Origin: Erythrobacter sp.
GTDB lineage: Bacteria > Pseudomonadota > Alphaproteobacteria > Sphingomonadales > Sphingomonadaceae
Assembly: GCA_009993605.1 (NCBI GenBank)
Contig: JAACTB010000015.1
Location: 88,801 to 152,800, forward strand
Direction: 5' to 3'
Length of the DNA stretch: 64,000 bases
A program made the translations under genes and the position numbers. This document shows, piece after piece, positions 26,577-34,499 of the stretch. Each line of letters begins with the position of its first letter. Within the stretch, counting starts at the first letter, position 1. The notes under the pieces are model-generated. The model had not been told where the DNA came from and searched no databases. It worked only from the letters and a program-made list of their open reading frames with translations.

Positions 26577-27116
26577 ATGGCAAAGCAACAGGCGATCATG
26601 GCAGGCGGGTGCTTCTGGTGCACCGAAGCGGTGATGAACGACGTGATCGGCGTGGACGAGGTCGAGAGCGGATATATCGGCGGCGACGTGGCCGACCCGA
26701 CTTACAAGCAGGTGTGCAGCGGCAATACCGGCCATGCCGAGGCGGTGCGGGTGACGTTCGATCCCGACCGGATCGCGCTCGCCGATCTTTACGACGTGTT
26801 CATGGGGACGCACGATCCGAGCCAGCTCAACCGCCAGGGCAACGATGTCGGCACCCAGTATCGCAGCGCAATCTTTCCGCTGGACGACGAACAGCGCAGC
26901 GAAGCCGAAGCCGCGATCGAACGCTGGAACGCCGAGCATGACCAGGATGCGGTGACCACGATCGAAGGGCCAGCCGAATGGTATCCGGCGGAAGATTACC
27001 ATCAGGAATACTGGACTGGCGAAGGCCAGCGCAATCCCTATTGCCAGGCGGTGATTCCGCCCAAGCTGATGAAATTGCGCAAGAGCTTCCAGAAATACCT
27101 CAAGGAAGACGCCTGA
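26577..27116 (+). CDS. msrA: Peptide-methionine (S)-S-oxide reductase
   Basis: Repairs methionine-S-sulfoxide. 179 residues from the ATG at 26577, preceded by the ribosome site AAGGAG. The active-site motif GCFWC is at 11-15 with catalytic C12, followed by YIGGDVADPTYKQVCSGNTGHAEAVRV, split here only for description, and the C-terminal EDYHQEYW and NPYC. It has the MsrA length but is not fused to MsrB; an msrB gene is separate, about 14 kb away. It converges on the rRNA methyltransferase gene with a two-base gap. Confidence 0.93.
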   Translation: MAKQQAIMAGGCFWCTEAVMNDVIGVDEVESGYIGGDVADPTYKQVCSGNTGHAEAVRVTFDPDRIALADLYDVFMGTHDPSQLNRQGNDVGTQYRSAIFPLDDEQRSEAEAAIERWNAEHDQDAVTTIEGPAEWYPAEDYHQEYWTGEGQRNPYCQAVIPPKLMKLRKSFQKYLKEDA

Positions 27117-27118
27117 GG

Positions 27119-28360
27119 CTATTGGGCTGGGGCGCGCCAGCGGGCGATGAAAAACCCGTCCATGCCGCCCTGGTCCGACAGCATGCCGGGATCGGTGCGC
27201 AGCCAGCCTTCGCCGGTTGGTTGCACCCCTTCCGGTAGCTCGTGCTGCGTGATCGGAACCGGATCGAGCGGGACGCGCGCGGCCTGATCCTCGCCTTCCT
27301 CACGCTCCAGCGAGCAGACCGCGTAGACCAGCGTTCCGCCGGGTTTCAGCCAGCCCTGCGCGCGCTCCAGCAGCGCCGATTGCAGTTCGGTCAGTTCTTC
27401 GATCTGGCGTGCGCCGATCCGGTGCAACACATCGGGATGGCGGCGCGCGGTGCCGGTGGCGGTGCAGGGCGCATCGATCAGGATCGCGTCGTAACGGTGC
27501 TTCGGCTCCCATTTGAGCGCATCGGCGCGGATCGTCCCGGCGGATAGATCGGTACGTTTCAGGTTCGCCTTGAGGAGATCGAGCCGCCGCTTCGAAATGT
27601 CGAGCGCAGTCACTTTCCAGCCCTGCGCCGCCAATTGCAGCGTCTTGCCCCCCGGCGCGGCACACAGGTCGAGCGCGGTGCGGCCCTCCCCCGCTCCGAG
27701 CAGGCGCGCGGGCAGGGATGCCGCCAGATCCTGCACCCACCATGCACCGGCCTCGAAACCGGGTAGCGTCTCGACTGCAGCGCCACGCGGCAGGCGCAGG
27801 TGGCCGGGCATCAGGCTGTCTGCGGCGAGCTGCGTCTTGAAATGCTCGGTTTGGGCGGGATCGCGCAGGGTCAGGTCGAGCGGGGGCGGCTCGGCCAGAC
27901 CTGCGGCGATGGCCTGCGCCCTCTCGCCCCAGCGCGCGGCGACGGCATCGGGAAGCGTCGGCGCGTCGGGCAGATTGGCCTCACGCTTGGTCAGAGTCGA
28001 GAAGACGCCGTGCGCCAATCGGCGTGGTCCGCCCGACAGCAAAGGAAGCCCGGTCGCGATCACGGCGTGGGGCGGCGTACCCAGTCGCAGCCATTGGGCC
28101 AGCATCAGCCGCAGGACCTGCCGCGCTTTCGCATCGTCGGGCAGGTTCTGGCGCGTGGCGCTGTCGATCAGCGCATCGAGGTCGACGAGCCAGCGCAGGG
28201 TTTCGCTCGCAATGGCGCGGGCGAGCGCCTTGTCTTCGAACTTGCGGATGTCGGATGTCGCCGCGCCGAAAGCGACGTCGAGCGTCTCGCCCCGCCGCAG
28301 GACGGCATCGAGCAGGCGAAGCGCGGCGCGGCGCGCGTGGATACCGGGGGGTTGAGCCAT
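27119..28360 (-). CDS. RsmB-type rRNA (cytosine-C5)-methyltransferase
   Basis: Class I SAM-dependent RNA m5C methyltransferase, 413 residues from the ATG at 28360. N-terminal NusB-like RNA-binding domain (about 1-135: RRAALRLLDAVLRRGETLD, ASETLRWLVDLDALID) followed by the catalytic domain. Motif I is LDLCAAPGGKTLQLAAQG, motif IV IDAPCTATGTARRHPD carries the proline-cysteine pair, and motif VI VYAVCSLEREEGE carries the second cysteine that acts as nucleophile in RsmB/RsmF enzymes. Substrate is probably 16S C967 or equivalent. A palindromic repeat lies just upstream of its start. Confidence 0.88.
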   Translation of the reverse strand: MAQPPGIHARRAALRLLDAVLRRGETLDVAFGAATSDIRKFEDKALARAIASETLRWLVDLDALIDSATRQNLPDDAKARQVLRLMLAQWLRLGTPPHAVIATGLPLLSGGPRRLAHGVFSTLTKREANLPDAPTLPDAVAARWGERAQAIAAGLAEPPPLDLTLRDPAQTEHFKTQLAADSLMPGHLRLPRGAAVETLPGFEAGAWWVQDLAASLPARLLGAGEGRTALDLCAAPGGKTLQLAAQGWKVTALDISKRRLDLLKANLKRTDLSAGTIRADALKWEPKHRYDAILIDAPCTATGTARRHPDVLHRIGARQIEELTELQSALLERAQGWLKPGGTLVYAVCSLEREEGEDQAARVPLDPVPITQHELPEGVQPTGEGWLRTDPGMLSDQGGMDGFFIARWRAPAQ

Positions 28361-28373
28361 GGCGCCGCCCCTA

Positions 28374-28410
28374 GAGCATCGCGCGAAAAAGTGGGAACCG
28401 GTTTTTCGCA
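28374..28410. repeat. Intergenic palindromic repeat unit
   Basis: GCGAAAAA (28383-28390) and TTTTTCGC (28402-28409) form a perfect 8-base inverted repeat around GTGGGAACCGG, in turn partly self-complementary. Units of this form (gagcat..GCGAAAAAGTGGGAACCGGTTTTTCGC, described in parts) are common intergenic palindromes in Alphaproteobacteria from memory. It sits between the divergent rsmB-type and DUF1674 genes. Confidence 0.65.
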
Positions 28411-28472
28411 CCAGCGACGCGGCGCCAGGGGCTGCGCTTGAAACTTCGCGCCTGCCTGCGCATTTCACCTTC

Positions 28473-28631
28473 ATGGAAAAGCGCGCCACCAAACGTCCCG
28501 AGACTTTCGAGAAGCCCGCCCACTGGACGAGCGAACCGCCGCCCAAGCCGGAAAAGCCGGAGATGGACGAGGAGCTGAGCCCGACGCGCTATGGCGACTG
28601 GGTGAAGGACGGCATCGCGATCGATTTCTAG
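28473..28631 (+). CDS. DUF1674 protein (SDHAF4-like succinate dehydrogenase assembly factor)
   Basis: A small 52-residue protein. It has the conserved C-terminal signature LSPTRYGDWVKDGIAIDF of DUF1674, the bacterial counterpart of SDHAF4, which in mitochondria assists flavinylated SdhA during succinate dehydrogenase assembly. The N-terminus is polar and disordered (Lys/Pro/Glu). ATG at 28473 is chosen because the preceding stretch in frame is the palindromic repeat. The sdh operon is not in the window. Its stop shares the CTAG palindrome with the convergent P450 gene. Confidence 0.85.
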   Translation: MEKRATKRPETFEKPAHWTSEPPPKPEKPEMDEELSPTRYGDWVKDGIAIDF

Positions 28632-30010
28632 AGCGGCTTGAGCCGTATTCGCAGCCCGTCCTTGGGCTGTGGGATCGGCCAGGCCTGCCATTCGGGCTCG
28701 TAACCCGGCTCGACCTCCACGCGATAGCGGGTCAGCATCTGCGCCATCAGGATCTTGATCTGCATATAGGCGAAGTGGAGCCCCAGGCACATATGCGCGC
28801 CGCCGCCGAAGGGCACCCAGGCGTATTTGTGCCGCGCCTTCACCGCCTCGGGCGTAAAGCGCATCGGATCGAACCGGTCCGGATCGGGCCAGTGTTCCTC
28901 CATGTGGTGGACGAGGTGCGGATTGATCCCGACCCGCGCGCCCGCCGGGATGGTGTAGCCGCCGAATTCGAAGCTCTTCAGCGCGCGGCGCGGGATGCTC
29001 GGCACCGGGGGGATCATCCGCAGCGCTTCCTTGAACGCCATTTCGGTCAGCTCGGGCTTGGCCAGATCCTCGTAGGCCAGATCGCCGCCATCGTTCGTGA
29101 TCGCGCGCAATTCCTCGCGTAGCCTGTCCTGCCAATCGGGATTTTTCGCCAGCAGATGCACCAGAGACGTCGCGCTCGACGTGATGGTGTCGTGCGCCGC
29201 CATCATCAGGAAGTTCATGTGGTCGACGACCGCTTCCACGCTCATCAGGCTGCCGTCTTCGAATTCGGCGGTGGCGAACTGGCTGAACATGTCCTGCCCG
29301 CCGCCCTCGGCCCTGCGGCGTTCGGTTTCGCGGGTGAAATAGTCGACGAGGAAGGCGCGGCCATCGACCCCCTTCTTCATCTTCGTGAAGGGCAGCGGAC
29401 GGCGCACGGGCGCGATCGAAGCCTGGACCATGTCGACGAAGGCCTGATTGATCCGGTCCGCTTCCGGCCCGAACGGCAGGCCGATGAAGCTGTCCGCCGC
29501 CAGATCGAGCGTCAATTGCTTGATAGCGGGATAGAACCGCATATCGCCCGCACCCCACTCGTCCATCCGCGCGGAAATCCCGCGATTGAGGCTGTCCGCG
29601 TAATGCCGCATCGGGCCGGGCTTGAACGCGATCGACAGCGCGCGGCGATCGGCGCGGTGATGGTCGAAATCGAGCAGCATCAGCCCGCCGGGAAACAGGC
29701 GATGCAGCACCGGGCTCCACCCCTGATCGCTGGAAAAGATCTTCGCTCGGTCGAACAGCATCAGCTCGTTCGCCTCCGCCCCGATCAGCGCGACGTGCCA
29801 GCCGCCCATGGTATGGACCTTGTAGACGGGGCCATAAGTCTCGTACATCCGCCGCGCGAAAGCATGCGGATCGGCAAGCTGGTTGAAAGTGTGGCCGACC
29901 AGCGGCCAGCCCTTTTCGCCCTGAATATGGTCGAGCGCTTCTTCCGGCAGGCTGTCGCGCCAGCTTTGCGGCGTGAAATCGACCGGCTGATGCGGTGCTA
30001 TGGTGGCCAT
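28628..30010 (-). CDS. Cytochrome P450
   Basis: Soluble bacterial P450 mono-oxygenase, 460 residues from the ATG at 30010. Heme-ligand cysteine C408 lies in FGGGAHMCLG; the I-helix motif reads MMAAHDTITSSATS; the K-helix E-x-x-R is in KEALRMIPP; and WPDPDRFDPMRF is the meander. The sequence begins MATIAPHQPVDFTPQSW with no membrane anchor. Redox partners are not adjacent, so they act in trans. A perfect palindrome 17 bases upstream of the start suggests repression by a dimeric regulator. Ferrochelatase is the next gene upstream on the same strand. Substrate unknown; a retinoid/lipid-type class such as CYP120/CYP26-like is possible but not shown. Confidence 0.92.
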   Translation of the reverse strand: MATIAPHQPVDFTPQSWRDSLPEEALDHIQGEKGWPLVGHTFNQLADPHAFARRMYETYGPVYKVHTMGGWHVALIGAEANELMLFDRAKIFSSDQGWSPVLHRLFPGGLMLLDFDHHRADRRALSIAFKPGPMRHYADSLNRGISARMDEWGAGDMRFYPAIKQLTLDLAADSFIGLPFGPEADRINQAFVDMVQASIAPVRRPLPFTKMKKGVDGRAFLVDYFTRETERRRAEGGGQDMFSQFATAEFEDGSLMSVEAVVDHMNFLMMAAHDTITSSATSLVHLLAKNPDWQDRLREELRAITNDGGDLAYEDLAKPELTEMAFKEALRMIPPVPSIPRRALKSFEFGGYTIPAGARVGINPHLVHHMEEHWPDPDRFDPMRFTPEAVKARHKYAWVPFGGGAHMCLGLHFAYMQIKILMAQMLTRYRVEVEPGYEPEWQAWPIPQPKDGLRIRLKPL

Positions 30011-30026
30011 GGCTCTCTCCGAACTA

Positions 30027-30042
30027 CTTACACCGGTGTAAG
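30027..30042. promoter_or_regulatory. Perfect 16-bp operator palindrome upstream of P450
   Basis: CTTACACCGGTGTAAG is a perfect inverted repeat with no spacer, in the 38-base gap between the ferrochelatase stop and the P450 start. Its size and symmetry are those of TetR-family operators. No regulator gene is adjacent. Confidence 0.6.
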
Positions 30043-30048
30043 CACCTC

Positions 30049-31089
30049 TCAGCCGGGAATCCACCCCGCCAGTTCGCGCCGCAACAGCCCCTCCAGCATC
30101 GTCAGCCCGGCATCCGAGGTGTTGAGGCAGGACAATGCCGCGAAATGCTCGCCCCCCGCTTCCCTGAACTGATCGCGCCCCTGCATCGCCAGTTCCTCGA
30201 GCGTTTCGAGACAATCGGCGGAAAAGCCCGGCGCGGCGATGGCGATGCGCCTGGTGCCCCTCGCGCCTTCTTCGGCCAGCACCGTGTCGGTCGCCGGTTC
30301 GAGCCATTTGGCGCGCCCGAAGCGCGACTGGAACGTCGTGCGAAACCTTAAGTCAGGCCGGTTCATGCGCGCTTCCAGCAGCCGCGCGGTCTTCTGGCAG
30401 TGGCAATGATAGGGATCGCCCAGATGCAATGTCCGCTCCGGCATCCCGTGAAAGCTTAGCATCAGCAGCTCGGGTTCGAAATCGAGCGCGTCGAGCTGGC
30501 GCGCCAGATCGTCGACCAAGGCATCGATATAAAGCGGATCGTCGTGATAGGGCGGCAGGGTGCGCAGGCTCGGCTGCCAGCGCATTTTCGACAGGGTTTC
30601 CCCCGCCTTGTCCACAACCGTCGCGGTCGTCGCCGCGCAATATTGCGGGTAGAGCGGGGCCAGCAGAATGCGCTCGCAGCCCGCATCCTTCATGGCGGTC
30701 AACCGCTCGGGGATCGATGGATTGCCGTAGCGCATCGCCCAATCGACCGTGACGCCCCCCGCCCCAACGGAGCCCAACCGCGCCTGCATCTTTTCGGCCT
30801 GCGCCTTGGTGATCGCAGCCAGCGGCGATCCGTCCTCGGTCCACACCTGCTGGTAGGCATGGGCGCTTTTCTTGGGGCGGGTGTTGAGGATGATGCCGCG
30901 CAGGATCGGCTGCCACGCGATCGCGGGGATTTCGACCACGCGCTTGTCGGACAGGAATTCGCCGAGATAGCGCTTCACCGATTTCGCATCGGCCCCGTCG
31001 GGCGTGCCGAGATTGACGATGAGGACGCCGATCCCGCCGGAACGGACGGGAGGATGGTCTGCGGGGAGGGTTTGGGGCTGCCAGGTCAT
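30049..31089 (-). CDS. hemH: Ferrochelatase
   Basis: Inserts Fe(II) into protoporphyrin IX, the last step of heme synthesis. 346 residues. Conserved features: VLIVNLGTPDGADAKSVKRYL at the start, the catalytic-pocket segment PLYPQYCAATTATV, LLSFHGMPERTLHLGDPYHC (with the conserved His), TFQSRFGRAKWLEPATD and the C-terminal IAAPGFSADCLETLEEL. The cysteines near the DPYHCHC segment hint at an iron-sulfur site as in some bacterial enzymes, but that is unproven. It is 9 bases downstream of the molybdo-enzyme gene and 38 bases upstream of the P450 gene. Confidence 0.94.
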   Translation of the reverse strand: MTWQPQTLPADHPPVRSGGIGVLIVNLGTPDGADAKSVKRYLGEFLSDKRVVEIPAIAWQPILRGIILNTRPKKSAHAYQQVWTEDGSPLAAITKAQAEKMQARLGSVGAGGVTVDWAMRYGNPSIPERLTAMKDAGCERILLAPLYPQYCAATTATVVDKAGETLSKMRWQPSLRTLPPYHDDPLYIDALVDDLARQLDALDFEPELLMLSFHGMPERTLHLGDPYHCHCQKTARLLEARMNRPDLRFRTTFQSRFGRAKWLEPATDTVLAEEGARGTRRIAIAAPGFSADCLETLEELAMQGRDQFREAGGEHFAALSCLNTSDAGLTMLEGLLRRELAGWIPG

Positions 31090-31098
31090 GGCCTCGCT

Positions 31099-33390
31099 CT
31101 AGAGCCCTTCCGACAGGAGCGGAAGCCGCCGAAAGCGCAGCCGCGTCGCCGCGTGGAGCGCGTTGGCAATGGCCGGCGGGGCGACCGCGACGCTCAGCTC
31201 GCCCGGATCGAAGGGCGCTTCCTCGCTGCTTATGAAATCGACGCGCACATCCGGCGTGTCGGCCAGCGTCGGCAGCATGAGCGCGGCCATGCGTCGCGTT
31301 TCCGGCATGCCGTCGCGATAGGACGCGCTCGATCCGGTGGCGAGCGAGAGGCCGAAGATAAGGCCACCTTCGATCTGCTGGCGCGCGAGGTCGAGATTGG
31401 GAATGCGCCCGATATCCGCGACCGCCGATAGGCGATCGACGCGCACGCCGCCCTCGCCCAGCCGCGCCTGCGCGACGCAGGCGATGAAGCCGTGCGCTTC
31501 ACCAAACGTCATGCGGATCAACGCCAGTCCCTGCGCAGTGCCCTCGACGCCGCCATCCCACTCGCCCAGCCGCGCCGCCGCGCGCAGGACCACGGCGGCC
31601 CGCGCGTCCTGCCCCAGCAGTGACAAGCGATAGAGCAGCGGATCGCGCTGGGCGATCTCGGCCAGTTCGTCGACGAAGCACTCGGTCGCAAAGCCGGTAT
31701 AGACCGCCGCATTGCCGCGCATCCGGGCGGTCGGCAGGCCGATCGTCACTGGCGCATGATCGACCGCGACATTGGGGATCGCATAGGGCGGCACCGCCCC
31801 TTCGCAGGCGAGCGGATCGGCCTCGCCCGCCGCCCCCTCGATCGCGGCTTCGACGGTGCGATCCTCGAACAGGCGCGCGCCGAATTCGCGCGTGGCAGCG
31901 GGCATGGCCAGATTCGCCCGCCAGGCGAGGGGCTGGCGATCCGCGCTCGGATCGAGGCGGGCGCTGAGTGCGATGGCGACAGGGGTGCGCGGGGGCAAAG
32001 CCTTGAACTCCTCCCCGCGCGGCCAGGTCAATTGCACCGGGCGCCCCAGATCGCGCGCGATCAGCGCGGCCTGGATCGCATGGGTCGTTTCCAACCGCGC
32101 ATCGAAGCTGCCGCCCGCACCCATGGGATAAAGCGTGACGTCCCGCTCCGACAGGCCGAGCGCCTTGGCGGCGGCGCGGCGCGCGGCGGCAGGGGCCTGG
32201 CTGGCGATCCATAATTGCAAGCGCCCGTCGCGATAGAGCGCGGTGGCGGATGCGGTCTCGAGCCCTCCGTGGAGCGCGGGAGCGATGTCATAGCGCCGCG
32301 TCAGAGTCGGCGTGGCCATCGCCTCGGGATCGCCCAGCGACAGGATGCGCTGCGCCTCTCCGCGTTCGATGCCTTCGTCCAAGGCGGCCTCCACCACCTC
32401 GCTTTCGATCCCGCCGGGACCGGCGAAACGCGGACGGAGGACATCGAGCGCGCGGTCCGCTTTCCACCAACTGTCCGCCACCGCCGCGAGCCAGTATTTG
32501 GACCGCACCAGCGTCACCAGCCCGAGATCGCGCGCGGCTTCCTCCTCGAATCCGACCAGTTCGCGCAGGCCCCAGGCGCCATGCCGGATCGAAGCGTGGA
32601 CCATGCCCGACAGGCGGATATCGCTTGCGAACGGGTAACTGCCATCGGCCTTGGCGGGAAGGTCCAGCCGGGGATAGGCGCTGCTCGCCGGCACGTCGCC
32701 GGGCACGACCTCCTCGATCGGCGCCTGCGGCCTCAGCGGCGGGGGATCGGGTGGAGTCATCCGTGCAGCGTCCGCCGCCAATTCGCCGAACCGGGCGCGC
32801 CGTTCGCCATGGGTCACGATCCCGTTTGCGACCTCGCATTCCTCCCAGGCCACGTCCCATCTGTCCGCCGCCACCATCGCCAGCATCGCCCGCGCCGCCG
32901 CGCCCGCCGCCCGGCAGTCATTTTCGAACGCCGCCAGTGTGGTCCCGTCAGCCGTGACAGCGAAGGCTTCGGAACGGGCGAAGCGGTCGGCGAGAAAGCT
33001 GTCGGGTTCGTCCGCGAGGGCCGGAAACGCGGACCATAGCGGTGCCCATTTCGCCGCCAGCGGAATGTTCGCCTGCGCGCCGGTGGGCGGCACCGGAGCA
33101 GCCGCGACCTGCGCCCATGCGGCGCCCATCTCCAGCGCCACGATCTGCGGCAGCAGCGTGGTCACCCCCTGCCCCATTTCGAGCTGCGGAACGGCGACCG
33201 TCACCACCCCGTCCTCGCCCACGGTAAGCCAGGCGCCGAACGCATATTCGCTCGAATTGGGCGCCAGCGCGCCCTCATACCTGCGCGGCCAGAGCGACCA
33301 GGCCAGCAGCAATCCCCCACCCGCCGCCGCCCCTGTCAGGAGTCCGCGGCGCGTGACGGGGAGGCCGTTCAACCGTTCGCGGCCAGCCAT
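31099..33390 (-). CDS. Xanthine dehydrogenase-family large subunit (IorB-like), orphan
   Basis: Molybdopterin-binding subunit like isoquinoline 1-oxidoreductase beta, 763 residues. Near the N-terminus is a Tat-type signal, VTRRGLLTGAAAGGGLLLAW (residues 12-31). Two aldehyde-oxidase/XDH-type Mo domains follow: VPQLEMGQGVTTLLPQIVAL, the a/b-hammerhead region around 230-330, MGAGGSFDARLETTHA, ARMRGNAAVYTGFATECF, and a terminal GE (DPGELSVAVAPPAIANAL), where the catalytic glutamate normally lies. No 2Fe-2S small subunit or cytochrome partner is next to it. Its first 22 bases overlap the mrp gene. Substrate unknown. Confidence 0.85.
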   Translation of the reverse strand: MAGRERLNGLPVTRRGLLTGAAAGGGLLLAWSLWPRRYEGALAPNSSEYAFGAWLTVGEDGVVTVAVPQLEMGQGVTTLLPQIVALEMGAAWAQVAAAPVPPTGAQANIPLAAKWAPLWSAFPALADEPDSFLADRFARSEAFAVTADGTTLAAFENDCRAAGAAARAMLAMVAADRWDVAWEECEVANGIVTHGERRARFGELAADAARMTPPDPPPLRPQAPIEEVVPGDVPASSAYPRLDLPAKADGSYPFASDIRLSGMVHASIRHGAWGLRELVGFEEEAARDLGLVTLVRSKYWLAAVADSWWKADRALDVLRPRFAGPGGIESEVVEAALDEGIERGEAQRILSLGDPEAMATPTLTRRYDIAPALHGGLETASATALYRDGRLQLWIASQAPAAARRAAAKALGLSERDVTLYPMGAGGSFDARLETTHAIQAALIARDLGRPVQLTWPRGEEFKALPPRTPVAIALSARLDPSADRQPLAWRANLAMPAATREFGARLFEDRTVEAAIEGAAGEADPLACEGAVPPYAIPNVAVDHAPVTIGLPTARMRGNAAVYTGFATECFVDELAEIAQRDPLLYRLSLLGQDARAAVVLRAAARLGEWDGGVEGTAQGLALIRMTFGEAHGFIACVAQARLGEGGVRVDRLSAVADIGRIPNLDLARQQIEGGLIFGLSLATGSSASYRDGMPETRRMAALMLPTLADTPDVRVDFISSEEAPFDPGELSVAVAPPAIANALHAATRLRFRRLPLLSEGL

Positions 33391-34343
33391 CGGGACAGCT
33401 TTTCGGCGATCGCGACGAAGGGCTTCGCATGGACGCCCTCACCCGCCGCCGGGGGCTCGCCCGCATCCCCGCCCTCGCGGATTTCGAGCGCCAGCGGGAT
33501 GCGGCCGAGGAAAGGCAGGTCGAGCTTGGTCGCCGCCGCTTCCACGCCGCCCGCGCCGAACGGATCGGACACTTCGCCGCAATGCGGGCAGACATAGCCC
33601 GCCATGTTTTCGACCAGGCCGATCACCGGCACGCTCGCCTGGTCGAACAGATGGCCCGCGCGCACCGCGTCGATCAGCGCGAGATCCTGCGGCGTCGAGA
33701 CCAGCACCGCACCTGCGGGCTTGAATTTCTGCAACATGGTCAGCTGCACGTCGCCCGTGCCCGGCGGCAGGTCGACGATCAGGATATCGGTCCCGCCCCA
33801 ATGCGCGTCGATCAGTTGCGACAGGGCATTGCCCGCCATGGGCCCGCGCCAGGCGATCGCCTGCCCCGGCTTGGCGAGGTGGCCCATCGAGAGAACCGGC
33901 ACGCCGAAGCGGCTCTCGACCGGGATCAGCTTGTTGTCCTTCGCTTCCGGCTTGGCATCCTGCGTGTCGAGGATCAGCGGCTGCGAGGGGCCGTAGATGT
34001 CGGCATCGACCAGCCCGACCTTGTGGCCCGTGCGCGCAAGAGCGATCGCGAGATTGGCCGCGAGCGTCGATTTGCCGACCCCGCCCTTGCCCGACCCCAC
34101 CGCGATGATGCGGCGCCCGGTGCGCTGGGCGGTCTGGATCACGCGCACCTCGTCCACATCGGCGCGGGGCGACAGCGCCTGCTTGAGCTCGGCCTCGATC
34201 CGCGCGCGCTCGTCCGCGTCGAGACCGGCCACGTCGAGCACCACCATCGCGCGCCGCTTGACGATCCGGGCCGACTGGATGCGGCCTTCGAGCGAGGCGG
34301 CCAGTGCTTCGGGAAGCGATGCGACGATATCGGGTTCGGCCAT
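33369..34343 (-). CDS. mrp: Mrp/ApbC-type iron-sulfur cluster carrier ATPase
   Basis: Cytosolic P-loop ATPase of the NBP35/Mrp family that carries and hands over [4Fe-4S] clusters. 324 residues from the ATG at 34343. An N-terminal DUF59-like domain (1-70) precedes the deviant Walker A GSGKGGVGKS (83-92), DIYGPSQPLI, DLPPGTGDVQLT and the metal-binding pair CPHC in GYVCPHCGEVSDPFG. It lies at the head of the minus-strand run mrp, IorB-like, hemH and P450, an enriched set of metal-cofactor proteins. Confidence 0.92.
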   Translation of the reverse strand: MAEPDIVASLPEALAASLEGRIQSARIVKRRAMVVLDVAGLDADERARIEAELKQALSPRADVDEVRVIQTAQRTGRRIIAVGSGKGGVGKSTLAANLAIALARTGHKVGLVDADIYGPSQPLILDTQDAKPEAKDNKLIPVESRFGVPVLSMGHLAKPGQAIAWRGPMAGNALSQLIDAHWGGTDILIVDLPPGTGDVQLTMLQKFKPAGAVLVSTPQDLALIDAVRAGHLFDQASVPVIGLVENMAGYVCPHCGEVSDPFGAGGVEAAATKLDLPFLGRIPLALEIREGGDAGEPPAAGEGVHAKPFVAIAEKLSRWLAANG

Positions 34344-34381
34344 GGCGCAGCGCCGTGTAGCATCGAAAACCGCGGCACAAG

Positions 34382-34412
34382 CCTTGAAATTCGAAGCAAC
34401 CCTTGAATTTCG
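34382..34412. repeat. Direct repeats between mrp and hflK
   Basis: CCTTGAAATTCG (34382-34393) and CCTTGAATTTCG (34401-34412) match at 11 of 12 bases with a 19-base period, i.e. nearly two turns. They sit in the divergent promoter region of mrp and hflK and could be paired regulator sites. Function is unproven. Confidence 0.35.
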
Positions 34413-34499
34413 CGCCGAAGCCCTGTTTTTCCGCCGCGCGATACCTATAACACAAGGATGCGACTTTTGGACGGGTTCGGCGACAGGATCAGGCTGGCG

